NCBI RefSeq assembly: GCF_001687335.1
Contig: NZ_MAGO01000005.1
Coordinates: 62,001-126,000, forward strand
Reading direction: 5' to 3'
Length of the DNA stretch: 64,000 bases
DNA from: Dissulfuribacter thermophilus
GTDB taxonomy: Bacteria > Desulfobacterota > Dissulfuribacteria > Dissulfuribacterales > Dissulfuribacteraceae
The position numbers and the translations under genes are program-made. The notes beneath the pieces were generated by a model. It did no database searches and was not told the origin of the DNA. It was given only the letters and a program-made list of their open reading frames with translations. Positions 44,895-53,923 of the stretch are shown here, piece after piece. Numbering within the stretch: the first letter of the stretch is position 1; every line of letters starts with the position of its first letter.

Positions 44895-46613
44895 CTATGC
44901 AATCCACCAACTTGGTTTTATCCTTCTGATCACATTTAATCCCCCTGGGAGAACCATTAATCTTTCGAATCCCTGAGACCTAAGGTACCTTTGAATTTCA
45001 TATGAACGGGTCCCGGCATTACATATCAAAATTATTGTCTTATCCCTTGGAACCTCAGCTGTACGACTCCTGACCTGGTCATAGGGAATAGACATCCACT
45101 TGTCGCTGTAACGTTCCACCCAGGGTGCTGCCTCTTTAGTATGCCTCAGATCAAGTGCTATCCAGTCGCTGTGCTCAGTCTTACCATCCATCCAAGAACA
45201 GAATTCCTCTATTTCCACTATTTCAAGCCTGCCAGAAACGAGATTATCGGCAATATTGCCCGCTGTGTTTAGTACATCAACCGCATTGGAAAATGGTGGA
45301 GCATAGGCAAGTTCGAGGGTACTAATATCGCTAATAAGAGGCCTTTTTCCAAGGAGTCCTGCTACAGCATTAATACGGGCAAGGACGCCGTCTCCCATCT
45401 TACCAAATCCCTGGAGTCCAAGTACCCTTTTTGTGCTCTTATCCACTACCAAATTCATGAACATCATGGCCTGGGTCGGGAAAAAGTGTGCCCTGTCCGC
45501 CATAGCTGCTATACTCTGAACCGCATCAAAACCCTCTTTCCTGGCCACCTCAAGGCTTAATCCAGTTGACCCAATGGCCACATCAAAGGCCTTCATAATA
45601 AAGGAGCCTACGACTCCATCAAAGGTTGAAGGAATGCCAGCGAGATTGTCTGCGACCACGCGCCCCTGACGATTTGCAACGGATCCAAGTGGGGCATAGG
45701 TCTTCTTCCCAGTGATGAGATTTAGTGTCTCAACACAATCGCCTGCAGCATAAATATCTGGATCAGATGTTTGCATCCTCTGATTAACGCATATTGCGCC
45801 ATATGAAGAACACTGAAGCCCGGCCTCTTTTGCAAGTTCACCCCTAGGTCTTACTCCAGCTGCCATTATTACGAGATCCGCCTTAAGCTCCCTTTTAGGA
45901 GTAATGACCTTTTGCACCCTACCAGAATCGTCTCCCACAATCTCTTGAGCACCTTCTCCGGTAAAGATCTTTACCCCATTTTCCTCCATATGAGTCTGAA
46001 GCATCTTGGCCATATATGGCGGGACAATATTTGGTAATATTTGGGGCATGAACTCTATTAAAGTCGTATCGATTCCCCAAAGATCCGTAAGGGCCTCGGC
46101 CATCTCAAGTCCGATGGCACCGCCGCCGATTACCACCGCCCTTTCAACCTCACCTTTTGAGATCATTTCCTTGATGGCAATGGCCTTGTGGAGACTACTA
46201 ATAGTAAAAACCCCTTTCAGATCCACTCCCGGAATTGGCAATACATTTGGTCGACTACCTGTAGCGATCACAAGTTTATCGTAAGGGAGCTCTTCTTTTT
46301 CTCCACTCTTGACATTTTCAACAAGTACTGTCTTATTTTTTCTATTGATGGAAATAGCCCTGGTTAGAGTCCGAACATTAAGCCCCTTGGCCTCCTCAAA
46401 AAAACGATTATCTCTAACCATATGGAAACTGGTACTTCTCAACTCTTTTTCATCTGAAACGTCGCCAGAGACATAATAGGGGATTCCGCAGCCACCATAA
46501 GAAATAAGGTCGTCTTGATCTATCAATGTGATTTCTGCATCAGGCAAAAGCCGTCTCGCCCTACAGGCAGCCTTTGGGCCTGCTGCTACGGCACCTATTA
46601 CTACTATTTTCAT
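44895..46613 (-). CDS. CoA-disulfide/persulfide reductase with C-terminal rhodanese domain
   Basis: 572 aa. An FAD-binding Rossmann fold at the N-terminus (MKIVVIGAVAAGPKAA), a redox-active single Cys at C42 (SYGGCGIPYYVSG), an NAD-binding fold (VIGGGAIGLEMAEAL) and the dimerisation domain precede a rhodanese domain at about 465-572 with its sulfur-carrying Cys in ILICNAGTRSY. This is the arrangement of NADH-dependent persulfide reductase (Npsr), which handles polysulfide and CoA persulfide. It fits a sulfur-metabolising organism. Gene stands alone; divergent from the ClpX-like gene. Confidence 0.9.
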   Translation of the reverse strand: MKIVVIGAVAAGPKAACRARRLLPDAEITLIDQDDLISYGGCGIPYYVSGDVSDEKELRSTSFHMVRDNRFFEEAKGLNVRTLTRAISINRKNKTVLVENVKSGEKEELPYDKLVIATGSRPNVLPIPGVDLKGVFTISSLHKAIAIKEMISKGEVERAVVIGGGAIGLEMAEALTDLWGIDTTLIEFMPQILPNIVPPYMAKMLQTHMEENGVKIFTGEGAQEIVGDDSGRVQKVITPKRELKADLVIMAAGVRPRGELAKEAGLQCSSYGAICVNQRMQTSDPDIYAAGDCVETLNLITGKKTYAPLGSVANRQGRVVADNLAGIPSTFDGVVGSFIMKAFDVAIGSTGLSLEVARKEGFDAVQSIAAMADRAHFFPTQAMMFMNLVVDKSTKRVLGLQGFGKMGDGVLARINAVAGLLGKRPLISDISTLELAYAPPFSNAVDVLNTAGNIADNLVSGRLEIVEIEEFCSWMDGKTEHSDWIALDLRHTKEAAPWVERYSDKWMSIPYDQVRSRTAEVPRDKTIILICNAGTRSYEIQRYLRSQGFERLMVLPGGLNVIRRIKPSWWIA

Positions 46614-46716
46614 GGGAAAAACCTCCTAGACCTATTTGGATAAAAGCTAGTAAAAGCTAGCACACCATATAATAATTTGCAAAGCGCTTTTTCGCACATG
46701 TAAAACCACTATCGAT

Positions 46717-46745
46717 TTGCGTTAATAGATTTTTTTTTGTATAAA
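46717..46745 (+). promoter_or_regulatory. Candidate sigma-70 promoter of the ClpX-like gene
   Basis: TTGCGT (46717-46722) and TATAAA (46740-46745) are 17 bp apart, and the -10 box is 42 bp upstream of the ATG at 46788. Just before it, at about 46645-46665, AAAAGCTAG is repeated in tandem. Confidence 0.45.
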
Positions 46746-46787
46746 GAACATTATAACACCTTTTAATTACATATATTAGGAGCATTT

Positions 46788-48542
46788 ATGGAAAAATTAG
46801 AAGACTCTTCTGGAATCCCTTCCCAAAGAGAACTTGAAAAGGAAATAAGCGATTACCTATCTAAAAAATATGGTTCTAAGGTTAGGGTAGTGTCCCAAAT
46901 GATATTTCCTCATCAATTAAAACCCGATAATAACGACTATGACGCTTCTGGAAAATCCCAAAAGGAGGGACTTCCCTTCACCTTTGACCTTCGTCCAGAA
47001 GAGCTCGAGACATATCTCGATAAATATGTTGTAAAGCAAGACCAGGCAAAGGCCATCCTCGCCACCAAGGTCTGTACTCACTTTAATCGCATTGCCTATA
47101 TGCTCAAAAAAGGAAAGGATTCCACCCCAACTGGACTTATAAAGAGCAATATCATCTTAATTGGTCCAACCGGCGTGGGTAAGACCTTTATGGTAAAATT
47201 AATAGCCCAAAAACTTGGGGTTCCATTCGTAAAAGGAGATGCAACCAAGTTTAGTGAGACGGGATATGTCGGGGGTGATGTCGAAGACCTGGTCCGCGAG
47301 TTGGTACACGAGGCAAACGGTGATATCGAACGGGCTCAGTACGGTATAATATATATTGACGAAATTGATAAGATCGCATCCTCAAAGGGCTTGATTGGCC
47401 CAGACGTATCAAGGACTGGGGTCCAAAGGGCCCTCTTAAAACCCATGGAAGAAACAGAAGTAGAACTAAAGACTCCCCACGATCCAATCGCCCAGATTGA
47501 GGCTATTGAAAGGTACAAGCGTACCGGCAAGCGAGACAAACGTACAATCAATACCCGTCACATCCTGTTCATCGTAAGCGGGGCTTTTTCAGGTCTGGCA
47601 GATATTATAAAAAAGCGTTGTCAAAAGACAGGAATTGGCTTTCATGCCGATATAGACCTTAAAGACGAAATTGATTGGTTAAAGCTTGTAAAACCCCAAG
47701 ACCTGGTTGAATACGGTTTTGAACAAGAATTCATAGGAAGGCTACCCATAATTGCCGTACTTGATGAACTCGAAGAAGAGGATCTGTTTGAAATTCTCAA
47801 GAATCCAAGGAGCTCGGTAATCCTCACCAAAAAGCAAGATTTTAGGGCCTATGGAATCGACTTAAGATTTGAAGAATCTGCCCTTAGAAAAATGGCACAT
47901 CTTGCCAAACAAGAGGAAACAGGGGCAAGGGCATTGGTGAGCGTTGTCGAAAGAGTTCTCCTTCCGTTTGAAAAAAAACTTCCTTCTCTTGGAATAGACT
48001 TTCTCGTGGTTACAGAAGACATGGTAAATGACCCATTGGGTGAACTCGAGAAAATCATCAAAGATCCGCATAATCCCAAAAGACGAGAACAATTTGAGGC
48101 AATCCTCAAAGAAGAGGAAGAAACCTATCTATTAAGGCTTGAAAGAGAGGGGGTAAAAATTTGGCAAGAATTAGACATCCCTCTCACCAAGGTGCGTCAG
48201 CAAATGATCACCCAACTCATGGTACGTGAAGACATGGATCTTGACGAAGCAGAAGAGAAGGTGCGCTTTCTAATACAGCAGGCAAAAAGTTACGAAGAAA
48301 ATCTCTATAATCGCTGCGGAATAAAGATAAAATTTGAAGAAGATGCAATAGATTTTCTCATACAAGATGCCATTGGCGACACCGCCGTTCTTTATGAAAG
48401 ATGCGAACGAGTTATCAATATTTTAGAATATGGGCTGCCCCTGGTATTTGAAAAGTCTGGAAAGGCAGAGTTCTTGATCCCAGTTGAAGGCGTTGAGAAT
48501 CCAGAGGGCTACGTCAATAAACTCATTAGACAATCACTTTAG
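46788..48542 (+). CDS. ClpX-like AAA+ unfoldase lacking the zinc-binding domain
   Basis: 584 aa. Walker A GPTGVGKT at about 126-133, pore loop GYVGGDVED near 160, Walker [12 protein letters not shown] near 188, sensor and EFIGRLP motifs, and an IGF-type ClpP-docking loop (KTGIGFHAD near 282). The N-terminal C4 zinc finger of ClpX is replaced by about 75 unrelated residues, and after the small AAA domain there are about 140 extra residues rich in charged helices. It is probably an alternative unfoldase with its own adaptor specificity, perhaps still using ClpP. TAGGAG precedes the ATG; hemB follows by 10 bp. Confidence 0.85.
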   Translation: MEKLEDSSGIPSQRELEKEISDYLSKKYGSKVRVVSQMIFPHQLKPDNNDYDASGKSQKEGLPFTFDLRPEELETYLDKYVVKQDQAKAILATKVCTHFNRIAYMLKKGKDSTPTGLIKSNIILIGPTGVGKTFMVKLIAQKLGVPFVKGDATKFSETGYVGGDVEDLVRELVHEANGDIERAQYGIIYIDEIDKIASSKGLIGPDVSRTGVQRALLKPMEETEVELKTPHDPIAQIEAIERYKRTGKRDKRTINTRHILFIVSGAFSGLADIIKKRCQKTGIGFHADIDLKDEIDWLKLVKPQDLVEYGFEQEFIGRLPIIAVLDELEEEDLFEILKNPRSSVILTKKQDFRAYGIDLRFEESALRKMAHLAKQEETGARALVSVVERVLLPFEKKLPSLGIDFLVVTEDMVNDPLGELEKIIKDPHNPKRREQFEAILKEEEETYLLRLEREGVKIWQELDIPLTKVRQQMITQLMVREDMDLDEAEEKVRFLIQQAKSYEENLYNRCGIKIKFEEDAIDFLIQDAIGDTAVLYERCERVINILEYGLPLVFEKSGKAEFLIPVEGVENPEGYVNKLIRQSL

Positions 48543-48552
48543 GAGAAGAGCC

Positions 48553-49527
48553 ATGATGTTTCCAGAGTATCGTCCAAGGAGACTCAGGAAGAATGAAACA
48601 ATAAGGGGTCTTATACGTGAGACAAGCCTAGAACTCTCCAATCTGATATACCCACTTTTTGTGGTTCCCGGAGAAAAGATAAAAGAACCTGTCTCTGCAA
48701 TGCCCGGGGTAGAAAGATTTTCAGTAGATATGCTGGTAGAGGAAGTCAAAGAGGTCATGGACTTGGGTTTGCGTTCAGTCCTCCTTTTTGGAATCCCTGA
48801 GAAAAAAGACAGAAAAGGGACTCAGGCATGGGTCAAAACAGGGATTGTTCAAAGGGCCATTGAGGCATTGAAGAAAAAGTGTCCGGATATTTATGTCATC
48901 ACTGATGTGTGTCTGTGTGAATATACGTCTCACGGGCACTGTGGATTGATTGACGAAAAGAAAAAAGACGTTTCAAACGACCCCTCTCTTGAACTTCTCC
49001 AAAAGACCGCTCTTTCTCATGCGAGAGCAGGAGCAGACATGGTGGCCCCTTCAGACATGATGGATGGAAGGGTAGCCGCCATTAGAGAGGCCCTGGATGA
49101 TAGTGGTTTTGAAGACATTCCAATTATGTCCTATGCAGTCAAATATGCATCATCATTTTACGGTCCATTTAGAGAGGCTGCGGAAAGTACCCCTCAATTT
49201 GGCGACAGACGGACATATCAGATGGATCCAGCCAATAAACGTGAGGCCCTGAGAGAAGCTACCTTAGATATGGAAGAAGGGGCAGACATCTTGATGGTAA
49301 AGCCTGCAATGCCCTATCTTGATGTAATTCACCTCCTCAGACAAGAATTTACTCTTCCTATTGCAGCCTACCAGGTGAGTGGCGAATATGCGATGATCAA
49401 AGCCGCCGGGGCAAACGGTTGGATCGATACTGATAGGGTGATGATGGAATCTCTCCTCAGTATAAAACGGGCTGGAGCAGACATAATCATAACGTATTTT
49501 GCAAAGGACGTGGCCCAAAAAATTTGA
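48553..49527 (+). CDS. hemB: Porphobilinogen synthase (delta-aminolevulinate dehydratase)
   Basis: 324 aa from the ATG at 48553, supported by AGGAG; the longer frame to 48484 overlaps the previous gene. Two 5-aminolevulinates are condensed to porphobilinogen. The zinc-type cysteines are in [14 protein letters not shown]. The catalytic lysines are in [16 protein letters not shown] and [12 protein letters not shown]. All family blocks are intact. The product feeds heme, siroheme and the many c-type hemes required here. hemA lies 7 kb away in another operon. Confidence 0.95.
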   Translation: MMFPEYRPRRLRKNETIRGLIRETSLELSNLIYPLFVVPGEKIKEPVSAMPGVERFSVDMLVEEVKEVMDLGLRSVLLFGIPEKKDRKGTQAWVKTGIVQRAIEALKKKCPDIYVITDVCLCEYTSHGHCGLIDEKKKDVSNDPSLELLQKTALSHARAGADMVAPSDMMDGRVAAIREALDDSGFEDIPIMSYAVKYASSFYGPFREAAESTPQFGDRRTYQMDPANKREALREATLDMEEGADILMVKPAMPYLDVIHLLRQEFTLPIAAYQVSGEYAMIKAAGANGWIDTDRVMMESLLSIKRAGADIIITYFAKDVAQKI

Positions 49528-49547
49528 CAAATCACCCCTGCCCTGGC

Positions 49548-49918
49548 CTAGTCCTATCACACACTTGACACCGAGTTTTTTTGTTGGAGGCCAAAAGAGA
49601 AGGAAATGCCCCCTAAGAGATGCAAGAAGAACAGTGAGTGGGAATGGAGTACTATGGGATAGGAATGGACGGGATGGGCAGCGCACCCCCCGTGGGACAT
49701 GGTCTCAGTCTTCGTACATGCTCCGCTTTGCCGACCTAGTCGGCATCCATGCCGACAAGGTGGGGGCATGGATGCCCATTGGGCCGACCAAGCGGAGCAC
49801 GGAGGAAAAAGCGAGACCATGTTCCGTTTGGAGCGCATCCGACCAAAGAAAAAGACCTTTTGCAAATAGCTGTCTGTCAGCAGGCAGGCCTACGGTGTCA
49901 AGTGTGGGTAAAGGTCAG
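49548..49918. mobile_element. MITE-like element, 371 bp, flanked by 10-bp direct repeats
   Basis: CTGCCCTGGC is present just outside both ends (49538-49547 and 49919-49928). Exactly 12 bp inside each is a perfect 14-bp inverted pair, CACACTTGACACCG (49560-49573) and its complement (49893-49906). Further nested pairs fold the centre: GGGACATGGTCTC (49694-49706) with 49813-49825 (one mismatch), TGCTCCGCTT (49719-49728) with 49790-49799, and GGCATCCATGCC (49742-49753) with 49765-49776. There is no convincing protein; the open frame across it is a by-product of low stop density. Confidence 0.78.
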
Positions 49919-50016
49919 CTGCCCTGGCGAATAGAGACAATGTGGCTGGGAAAGGCTATCTGTAAACTCTCTCAGAGGATTCTAGATCCGAGGTGGAGGG
50001 CAATAAAAACTGGCAG

Positions 50017-51255
50017 ATGGGGTGCCCTGTGAGCACTTATGCCAAAGCAGTTGCTGCGTTGAAGCACCCAGGCTTCAGGTGGCTTCTCATAGGCCAGGCC
50101 CTCTCCCTTCAGGGTAACTGGATTCAGAACACTGCCCAAAGATGGCTTGTCCTTGAGCTATCCAACTCCCCATTTTATGTTGGTTTGCTAGGGGCAGTCT
50201 CTGGTATTCCCGTACTGCTATTCTCCTTTATGGGTGGGTATCTCTCAGACAGATTCGATAGGTTTTCAGTACTATTTCTCGCCCATGTTCTAATATTGTT
50301 GCAAGGCCTGTTCCTGGGCGTAATGGTGGACATTGATAGGATAACCCTTGGGCTCCTTTTGATAACTTCTTTTTTCTTTGGTACAGGCATGGCCTTTGAG
50401 GTACCTGCACGCCAAACCCTCGTTTTTGACCTAGTCGGGAAAAAAGACATCACGAATGCCCTGGCACTACACAGTACTGCCTTTAATCTCGCGCGTTTCT
50501 TGGGTCCAGCTGTAGCCGGATTCCTCATGGACCTGAAGATGCTCTCGCTTTGTTTTTATCTGAAGGCAGTTAGTGCACTCCTGGTGATTTGGGCACTTTT
50601 TATCATCTTAAAACGTGGGTATGCAACAAACAAAAAGGCGGTTAAACAGCAGGTCGGCCTAAAAGAAGGGATAAAATTTGCGTCTCGTCACCCCTTAATA
50701 CGACCTGTTCTCACTATTATCCTTGTCTTTGGAATAACTCTGCTTCCTTATTCAATTTTACTTCCCTCTCTAGGAAGGGATGTTCTGGGTCTAGGTGCAA
50801 GAGAATATGGTCTCCTTTGCTCGTCAAATGGTCTTGGAGCCCTAGCAGGCGCCATTTTTGTTGCATTCTTGGGCAATACGGACAATAGAACCAAATGGTG
50901 GTGGATAGGTTCGACTATCTTCCCAGTCACTCTTATAATAGTAGGACTAGCGCAAAGCTTTTACCAGGCTTCATTCGCACTATTCTTTTCAGGATTTTTC
51001 ATGGTGATTTGTGCAACAAGTGCCATAAGTCTAATCCAGATCCATTCTAAAGATCATATTAGAGGGCAGATGATGGGGCTCTTCACAACAAGCTTCATGG
51101 GGTTCTTCCCTATTGGAAGCATCTTAGTAGGAGCCGTGGGAGACTTACTCGGAGTACGGGCCACCCTTATATTACAAGGTAGCACCGCCCTCCTTATCGT
51201 AATCATGATTAAGATGAGGCACCGCCTCACCACATTATTTTTTTCCTCACCCTGA
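50017..51255 (+). CDS. Major facilitator superfamily exporter
   Basis: About 412 aa with twelve membrane helices. The family motif A is in GGYLSDRFDRF between helices 2 and 3, and FEVPARQTLVFDLVGKKDITNALALHS matches the DHA3/EntS-like exporters. The start is uncertain: GTG 49993, ATG 50017 or GTG 50029, the last having GGGGTG just ahead. The gene lies directly behind the MITE-like element, so its promoter may be inside or after that insertion. The last bases run antisense to the 3' end of sbtA. Substrate unknown; export of the SbtA product is one possibility. Confidence 0.82.
   Translation: MGCPVSTYAKAVAALKHPGFRWLLIGQALSLQGNWIQNTAQRWLVLELSNSPFYVGLLGAVSGIPVLLFSFMGGYLSDRFDRFSVLFLAHVLILLQGLFLGVMVDIDRITLGLLLITSFFFGTGMAFEVPARQTLVFDLVGKKDITNALALHSTAFNLARFLGPAVAGFLMDLKMLSLCFYLKAVSALLVIWALFIILKRGYATNKKAVKQQVGLKEGIKFASRHPLIRPVLTIILVFGITLLPYSILLPSLGRDVLGLGAREYGLLCSSNGLGALAGAIFVAFLGNTDNRTKWWWIGSTIFPVTLIIVGLAQSFYQASFALFFSGFFMVICATSAISLIQIHSKDHIRGQMMGLFTTSFMGFFPIGSILVGAVGDLLGVRATLILQGSTALLIVIMIKMRHRLTTLFFSSP
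51214..51230 (-). promoter_or_regulatory. Candidate bacterial SECIS hairpin after the sbtA TGA
   Basis: On the minus strand UGAGGC pairs perfectly with GCCUCA around an apical GGU loop, with an extra G-U closing pair. The loop begins 23 nt after the TGA at 51249-51247. Bacterial SECIS elements are short stems whose apical loop holds GGU-like bases about 16-37 nt after the UGA, and SelB binds them. The same bases encode the C-terminus of the MFS protein on the plus strand, so the palindrome may have another cause. Confidence 0.42.
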
Positions 51256-51552
51256 ACCTCCACAACTCGTCATTGACTTCTTAGGTGTTTTGCTACCTTT
51301 TGCCTTATCTTTAGTCATATTACCGCTACATGAAGTTTTTTTACCATCCATCTTCATGTTTTTTCCACTACAAGACGAAGAACCACAGCCAGTCTTTTTT
51401 CCTTCAACCTTACTTTTTCCTTTTCCACAAGACGAACCGCAACCTGTACCCTGGTCAGCTAAAGCACTCGAACTCACTGTAACACCGCCGCTAAATACCA
51501 AACTTGCAATACCCATCCCTGCCAAGGCCTTTTTAATCTTTTCGTTCTTCAT
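51247..51552 (-). CDS. sbtA: SbtA-type Cys-rich target peptide of a radical SAM maturase (possible selenoprotein)
   Basis: 101 aa. N-terminal basic and hydrophobic segment (KIKKALAGMGIASLVFSGG, ending SALA) resembling a leader or signal. Residues 35-101 are low complexity in Gly, Ser, Lys, Thr with six Cys in repeats such as GTGCGSSCGKG, KTGCGSSSCSG and TSCGGSG. Such peptides are paired with SbtM maturases ('selenobiotic' family, described as selenocysteine-containing targets). The stop is TGA; GGA-AAA-AAA-TAA follows in frame, so recoding would extend the peptide to 51235 as U-G-K-K. AGGAG is seven bases before the ATG. It directly follows sbtM by 15 bp. Confidence 0.78.
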   Translation of the reverse strand: MKNEKIKKALAGMGIASLVFSGGVTVSSSALADQGTGCGSSCGKGKSKVEGKKTGCGSSSCSGKNMKMDGKKTSCSGNMTKDKAKGSKTPKKSMTSCGGSG

Positions 51553-51567
51553 AACTCTACTCCTTTT

Positions 51568-52983
51568 TTATTTTTTGTCCCCAATGGGACAAAATGGATC
51601 TTTTTCAGAAAAAATGTCTAGACCGAAGCTATTAGCACTGGCAAAACAGCCCCCGCACGCCGGGCTCAATCTGCAAGTCCTACACTCAGCTGGTCTATTT
51701 CTATACTTTTGCGCACGGTCTGAGTAATAGATTGTTTCAAGGCCTTGTTCAAAAATATTTCCCAGAAAGGAAGGGAACTTCCGGCAGGCATGAACCTCTC
51801 CGTCAGAAAGAAGGGCTACAAAGTTAAATGCGGCCCCGCATCCAAAACCAGTACATCCATCAAAGGGCTCCTTACCCTCTCTGTCTAAAAGTACATTTAT
51901 AAGATTATCCTTAAAATATATACACTCTATCTCCTCTGATGAGGTCATAAACTCTTCCAAAAAGCTCCAAAACTTTTCTCTCTTTGGCAGGGAGAGCCGT
52001 GCCCCTTCTCCAACGACGCTCAATCTATTAAAGGTAAAACTGTCTGTATATTGGTCCAAAATCTTAGAAAGGGGGATCACCTCATCGATATTCTTGTTGG
52101 TAAGAGTCAACATCACTGAGGAATCCACACCTAATTCCCTCAATAAGGTGAGAAAATCCAGGGTACGCTTAAAGTGTCCGGTACCCCGAATGGCATCGTT
52201 TGTCTCTTCAAGTCCCTCCAGACTCACCTGATAGTAATTTGGCATTCCAATTTTCAGCATCGCTTCAAGCCACTCTCGTGGCACTGGATTTCCAAGAATA
52301 GAGACCATAAAGCCCATTTTTATGGCCCCTTCATATATCTCCTTGAAATGTGGATATAAAAATGGATTCCCCCCACTAAAGCAAACATGCCCTCTTACAA
52401 AGTGACCCCAGCAAAACTCCCTAAGCTCCTCTAGTACCTCAAACGCCTTTTCCAGGCTAAGAGGGGCCCTTTCGCTCCGATCATAACAGTGTTTGCAGTG
52501 TAAGTCGCAGCGTTGAGTGATATGCCATTGAAGGCTGAAAACCCTCGGAGAAATAAGTCCTTCTGTAAAGGCGTTTTCTGGAAAAGAAGATTTATCTCTT
52601 TTTATCTTTGGATGAGGTATGACCAGTAGCCCCTCATCGATCGCATCCCATATAGTTGACTCAATATCTCCTATTGACACATTGAAATCACTGGAAACAG
52701 CCTTCAAATCAAGGTGTTCCGCCACAATCTTGAGTGCCAATAGATCCTGTGAGGTTGCCGGTCTAAGACGTAATTCGCCATCTAAAGGATGCTTATAAAC
52801 CAGGAAAAAACGCTGTCCTTCGTCTTCTATTAGCTCAATAGATGGATTGATTTCAATACCATCAATCTCCTCTAAATCTAACTCTATGCCTTTTACATAG
52901 CTTAACGCATTCTCTAATGAGGCTCTAATCTCAGGACTAAGGTAATGACTAGTTGTAATTTCTTGTAAAAAATCGTATACCAT
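51568..52983 (-). CDS. sbtM: Radical SAM/SPASM peptide maturase SbtM
   Basis: 471 aa from the ATG at 52983 (MVYDFLQEI); an in-frame TTG at 53019 would overlap the promoter-like sequence. The N-terminal about 150 residues form a precursor-recognition-like region. The radical SAM cluster motif is CDLHCKHC at 159-166. CFSGGNPFLYPHF follows, characteristic of the group. A Cys-rich SPASM domain occupies the C-terminus (DGCTGFGCG, ACRKFPSFLGN, CRTCRLSPACGGC, FCPI), which would hold auxiliary Fe-S clusters. It probably modifies the Cys-rich repeats of SbtA; the reported annotation is thio(seleno)oxazole formation, which I cannot confirm from sequence. Confidence 0.82.
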   Translation of the reverse strand: MVYDFLQEITTSHYLSPEIRASLENALSYVKGIELDLEEIDGIEINPSIELIEDEGQRFFLVYKHPLDGELRLRPATSQDLLALKIVAEHLDLKAVSSDFNVSIGDIESTIWDAIDEGLLVIPHPKIKRDKSSFPENAFTEGLISPRVFSLQWHITQRCDLHCKHCYDRSERAPLSLEKAFEVLEELREFCWGHFVRGHVCFSGGNPFLYPHFKEIYEGAIKMGFMVSILGNPVPREWLEAMLKIGMPNYYQVSLEGLEETNDAIRGTGHFKRTLDFLTLLRELGVDSSVMLTLTNKNIDEVIPLSKILDQYTDSFTFNRLSVVGEGARLSLPKREKFWSFLEEFMTSSEEIECIYFKDNLINVLLDREGKEPFDGCTGFGCGAAFNFVALLSDGEVHACRKFPSFLGNIFEQGLETIYYSDRAQKYRNRPAECRTCRLSPACGGCFASANSFGLDIFSEKDPFCPIGDKK

Positions 52984-52990
52984 TAATTTA

Positions 52991-53019
52991 GTTATCAGTC
53001 TAAAAAATAAAACTGTCAA
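52991..53019 (-). promoter_or_regulatory. Candidate promoter of sbtM-sbtA, leaderless start
   Basis: On the minus strand TTGACA (53019-53014) and GATAAC (52996-52991) are 17 bp apart. The -10 box ends 7 bp before the ATG at 52983. Transcription would begin at or next to that ATG, which has no ribosome binding site, so a leaderless mRNA is suggested. Confidence 0.45.
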
Positions 53020-53026
53020 GCTTTTT

Positions 53027-53923
53027 ATGAATGCTCTTAAAAAGGCCGATCCAATTGAATTAAGGCGTATTGTTGACCATCTTGCCCTTAAAATAGGGCC
53101 AAGGCATTATTCTGCCACTCACAGCCTAGATAAAACGCGCGATTTCATAATAAAGGAGTTTGAATTACAGGGACGGAAGATCTGGCTCCAAGATTTTCAG
53201 TATAGGGGCAATATATATTGGAATGTCATAGCGAGTAACCATAATGGTATCTCCCAACACATTGATAAAGAACCAATCCTAGTCATTGGAGCCCATTACG
53301 ACACTGTTTCCACCACTCCAGGGGCAGACGACAACGCAAGCGGAATAGCTGGACTCATAGAACTATCAAGGATCTTAGGGAAGCATCTTCCTGATGATGT
53401 AGTGCTTGCTGCATTTTCCCTAGAAGAACCTCCATGTTACAGGACAAGAAACATGGGAAGCTATCACCTGGCAAAACACCTTAAAAAATCTGATATTGAC
53501 CTTAAAGGAATGGTGTGTCTGGAGATGATTGGATATTATAGCGACAGTCCCAATAGTCAATCTTTTCCTGTTCCCTTCATGAAGGGGATTTACTCCAACA
53601 TTGGTAATTTCATTGGTCTGGTGGGAAATCTGTGGTCCAAAGGGCTTACCAAAAGACTTAAGGCCTCGTTTTTAAAAGCTGGCACCATTCCAACTGAGAG
53701 CATAAATGCACCCTTTTGGGTAATAGGATCAGATTTTTCTGATCACTGGGCCTTTTACAAGTTTGGATATAGGGCGGTGATGGTTACGGACACCGCCTTT
53801 TATCGAAATCCAAACTACCATCGGCCAACTGATCTACCCCAAACCCTGGATTTTCATAGAATGGCAGCAGTTGTTGATGCATTAGTAGTGGCTACAATAG
53901 ACTTGTGCAGGCTATCTCTTTAG
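53027..53923 (+). CDS. M28-family zinc aminopeptidase-like protein
   Basis: 298 aa. The co-catalytic metal ligands are visible: H in VIGAHYDTVS (followed by Asp), D in GADDNASG, catalytic E and ligand E in FSLEEPP, D in GSDFSDHW, and H in NYHRPTD. There is no signal peptide, so it is cytoplasmic. M28 enzymes remove N-terminal residues from peptides. It is divergent from sbtM, with only 43 bp between starts, so a role in trimming SbtA-derived peptides is conceivable but unproved. The 3' end overlaps the next gene by 12 bp, tail to tail. Confidence 0.85.
   Translation: MNALKKADPIELRRIVDHLALKIGPRHYSATHSLDKTRDFIIKEFELQGRKIWLQDFQYRGNIYWNVIASNHNGISQHIDKEPILVIGAHYDTVSTTPGADDNASGIAGLIELSRILGKHLPDDVVLAAFSLEEPPCYRTRNMGSYHLAKHLKKSDIDLKGMVCLEMIGYYSDSPNSQSFPVPFMKGIYSNIGNFIGLVGNLWSKGLTKRLKASFLKAGTIPTESINAPFWVIGSDFSDHWAFYKFGYRAVMVTDTAFYRNPNYHRPTDLPQTLDFHRMAAVVDALVVATIDLCRLSL

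Noticed and set aside
49499-50032. Open frame of 177 codons running from the hemB end through the MITE into the MFS gene
   Set aside because: It overlaps two real genes, its composition follows the nested inverted repeats, and it has no domain or ribosome binding site.
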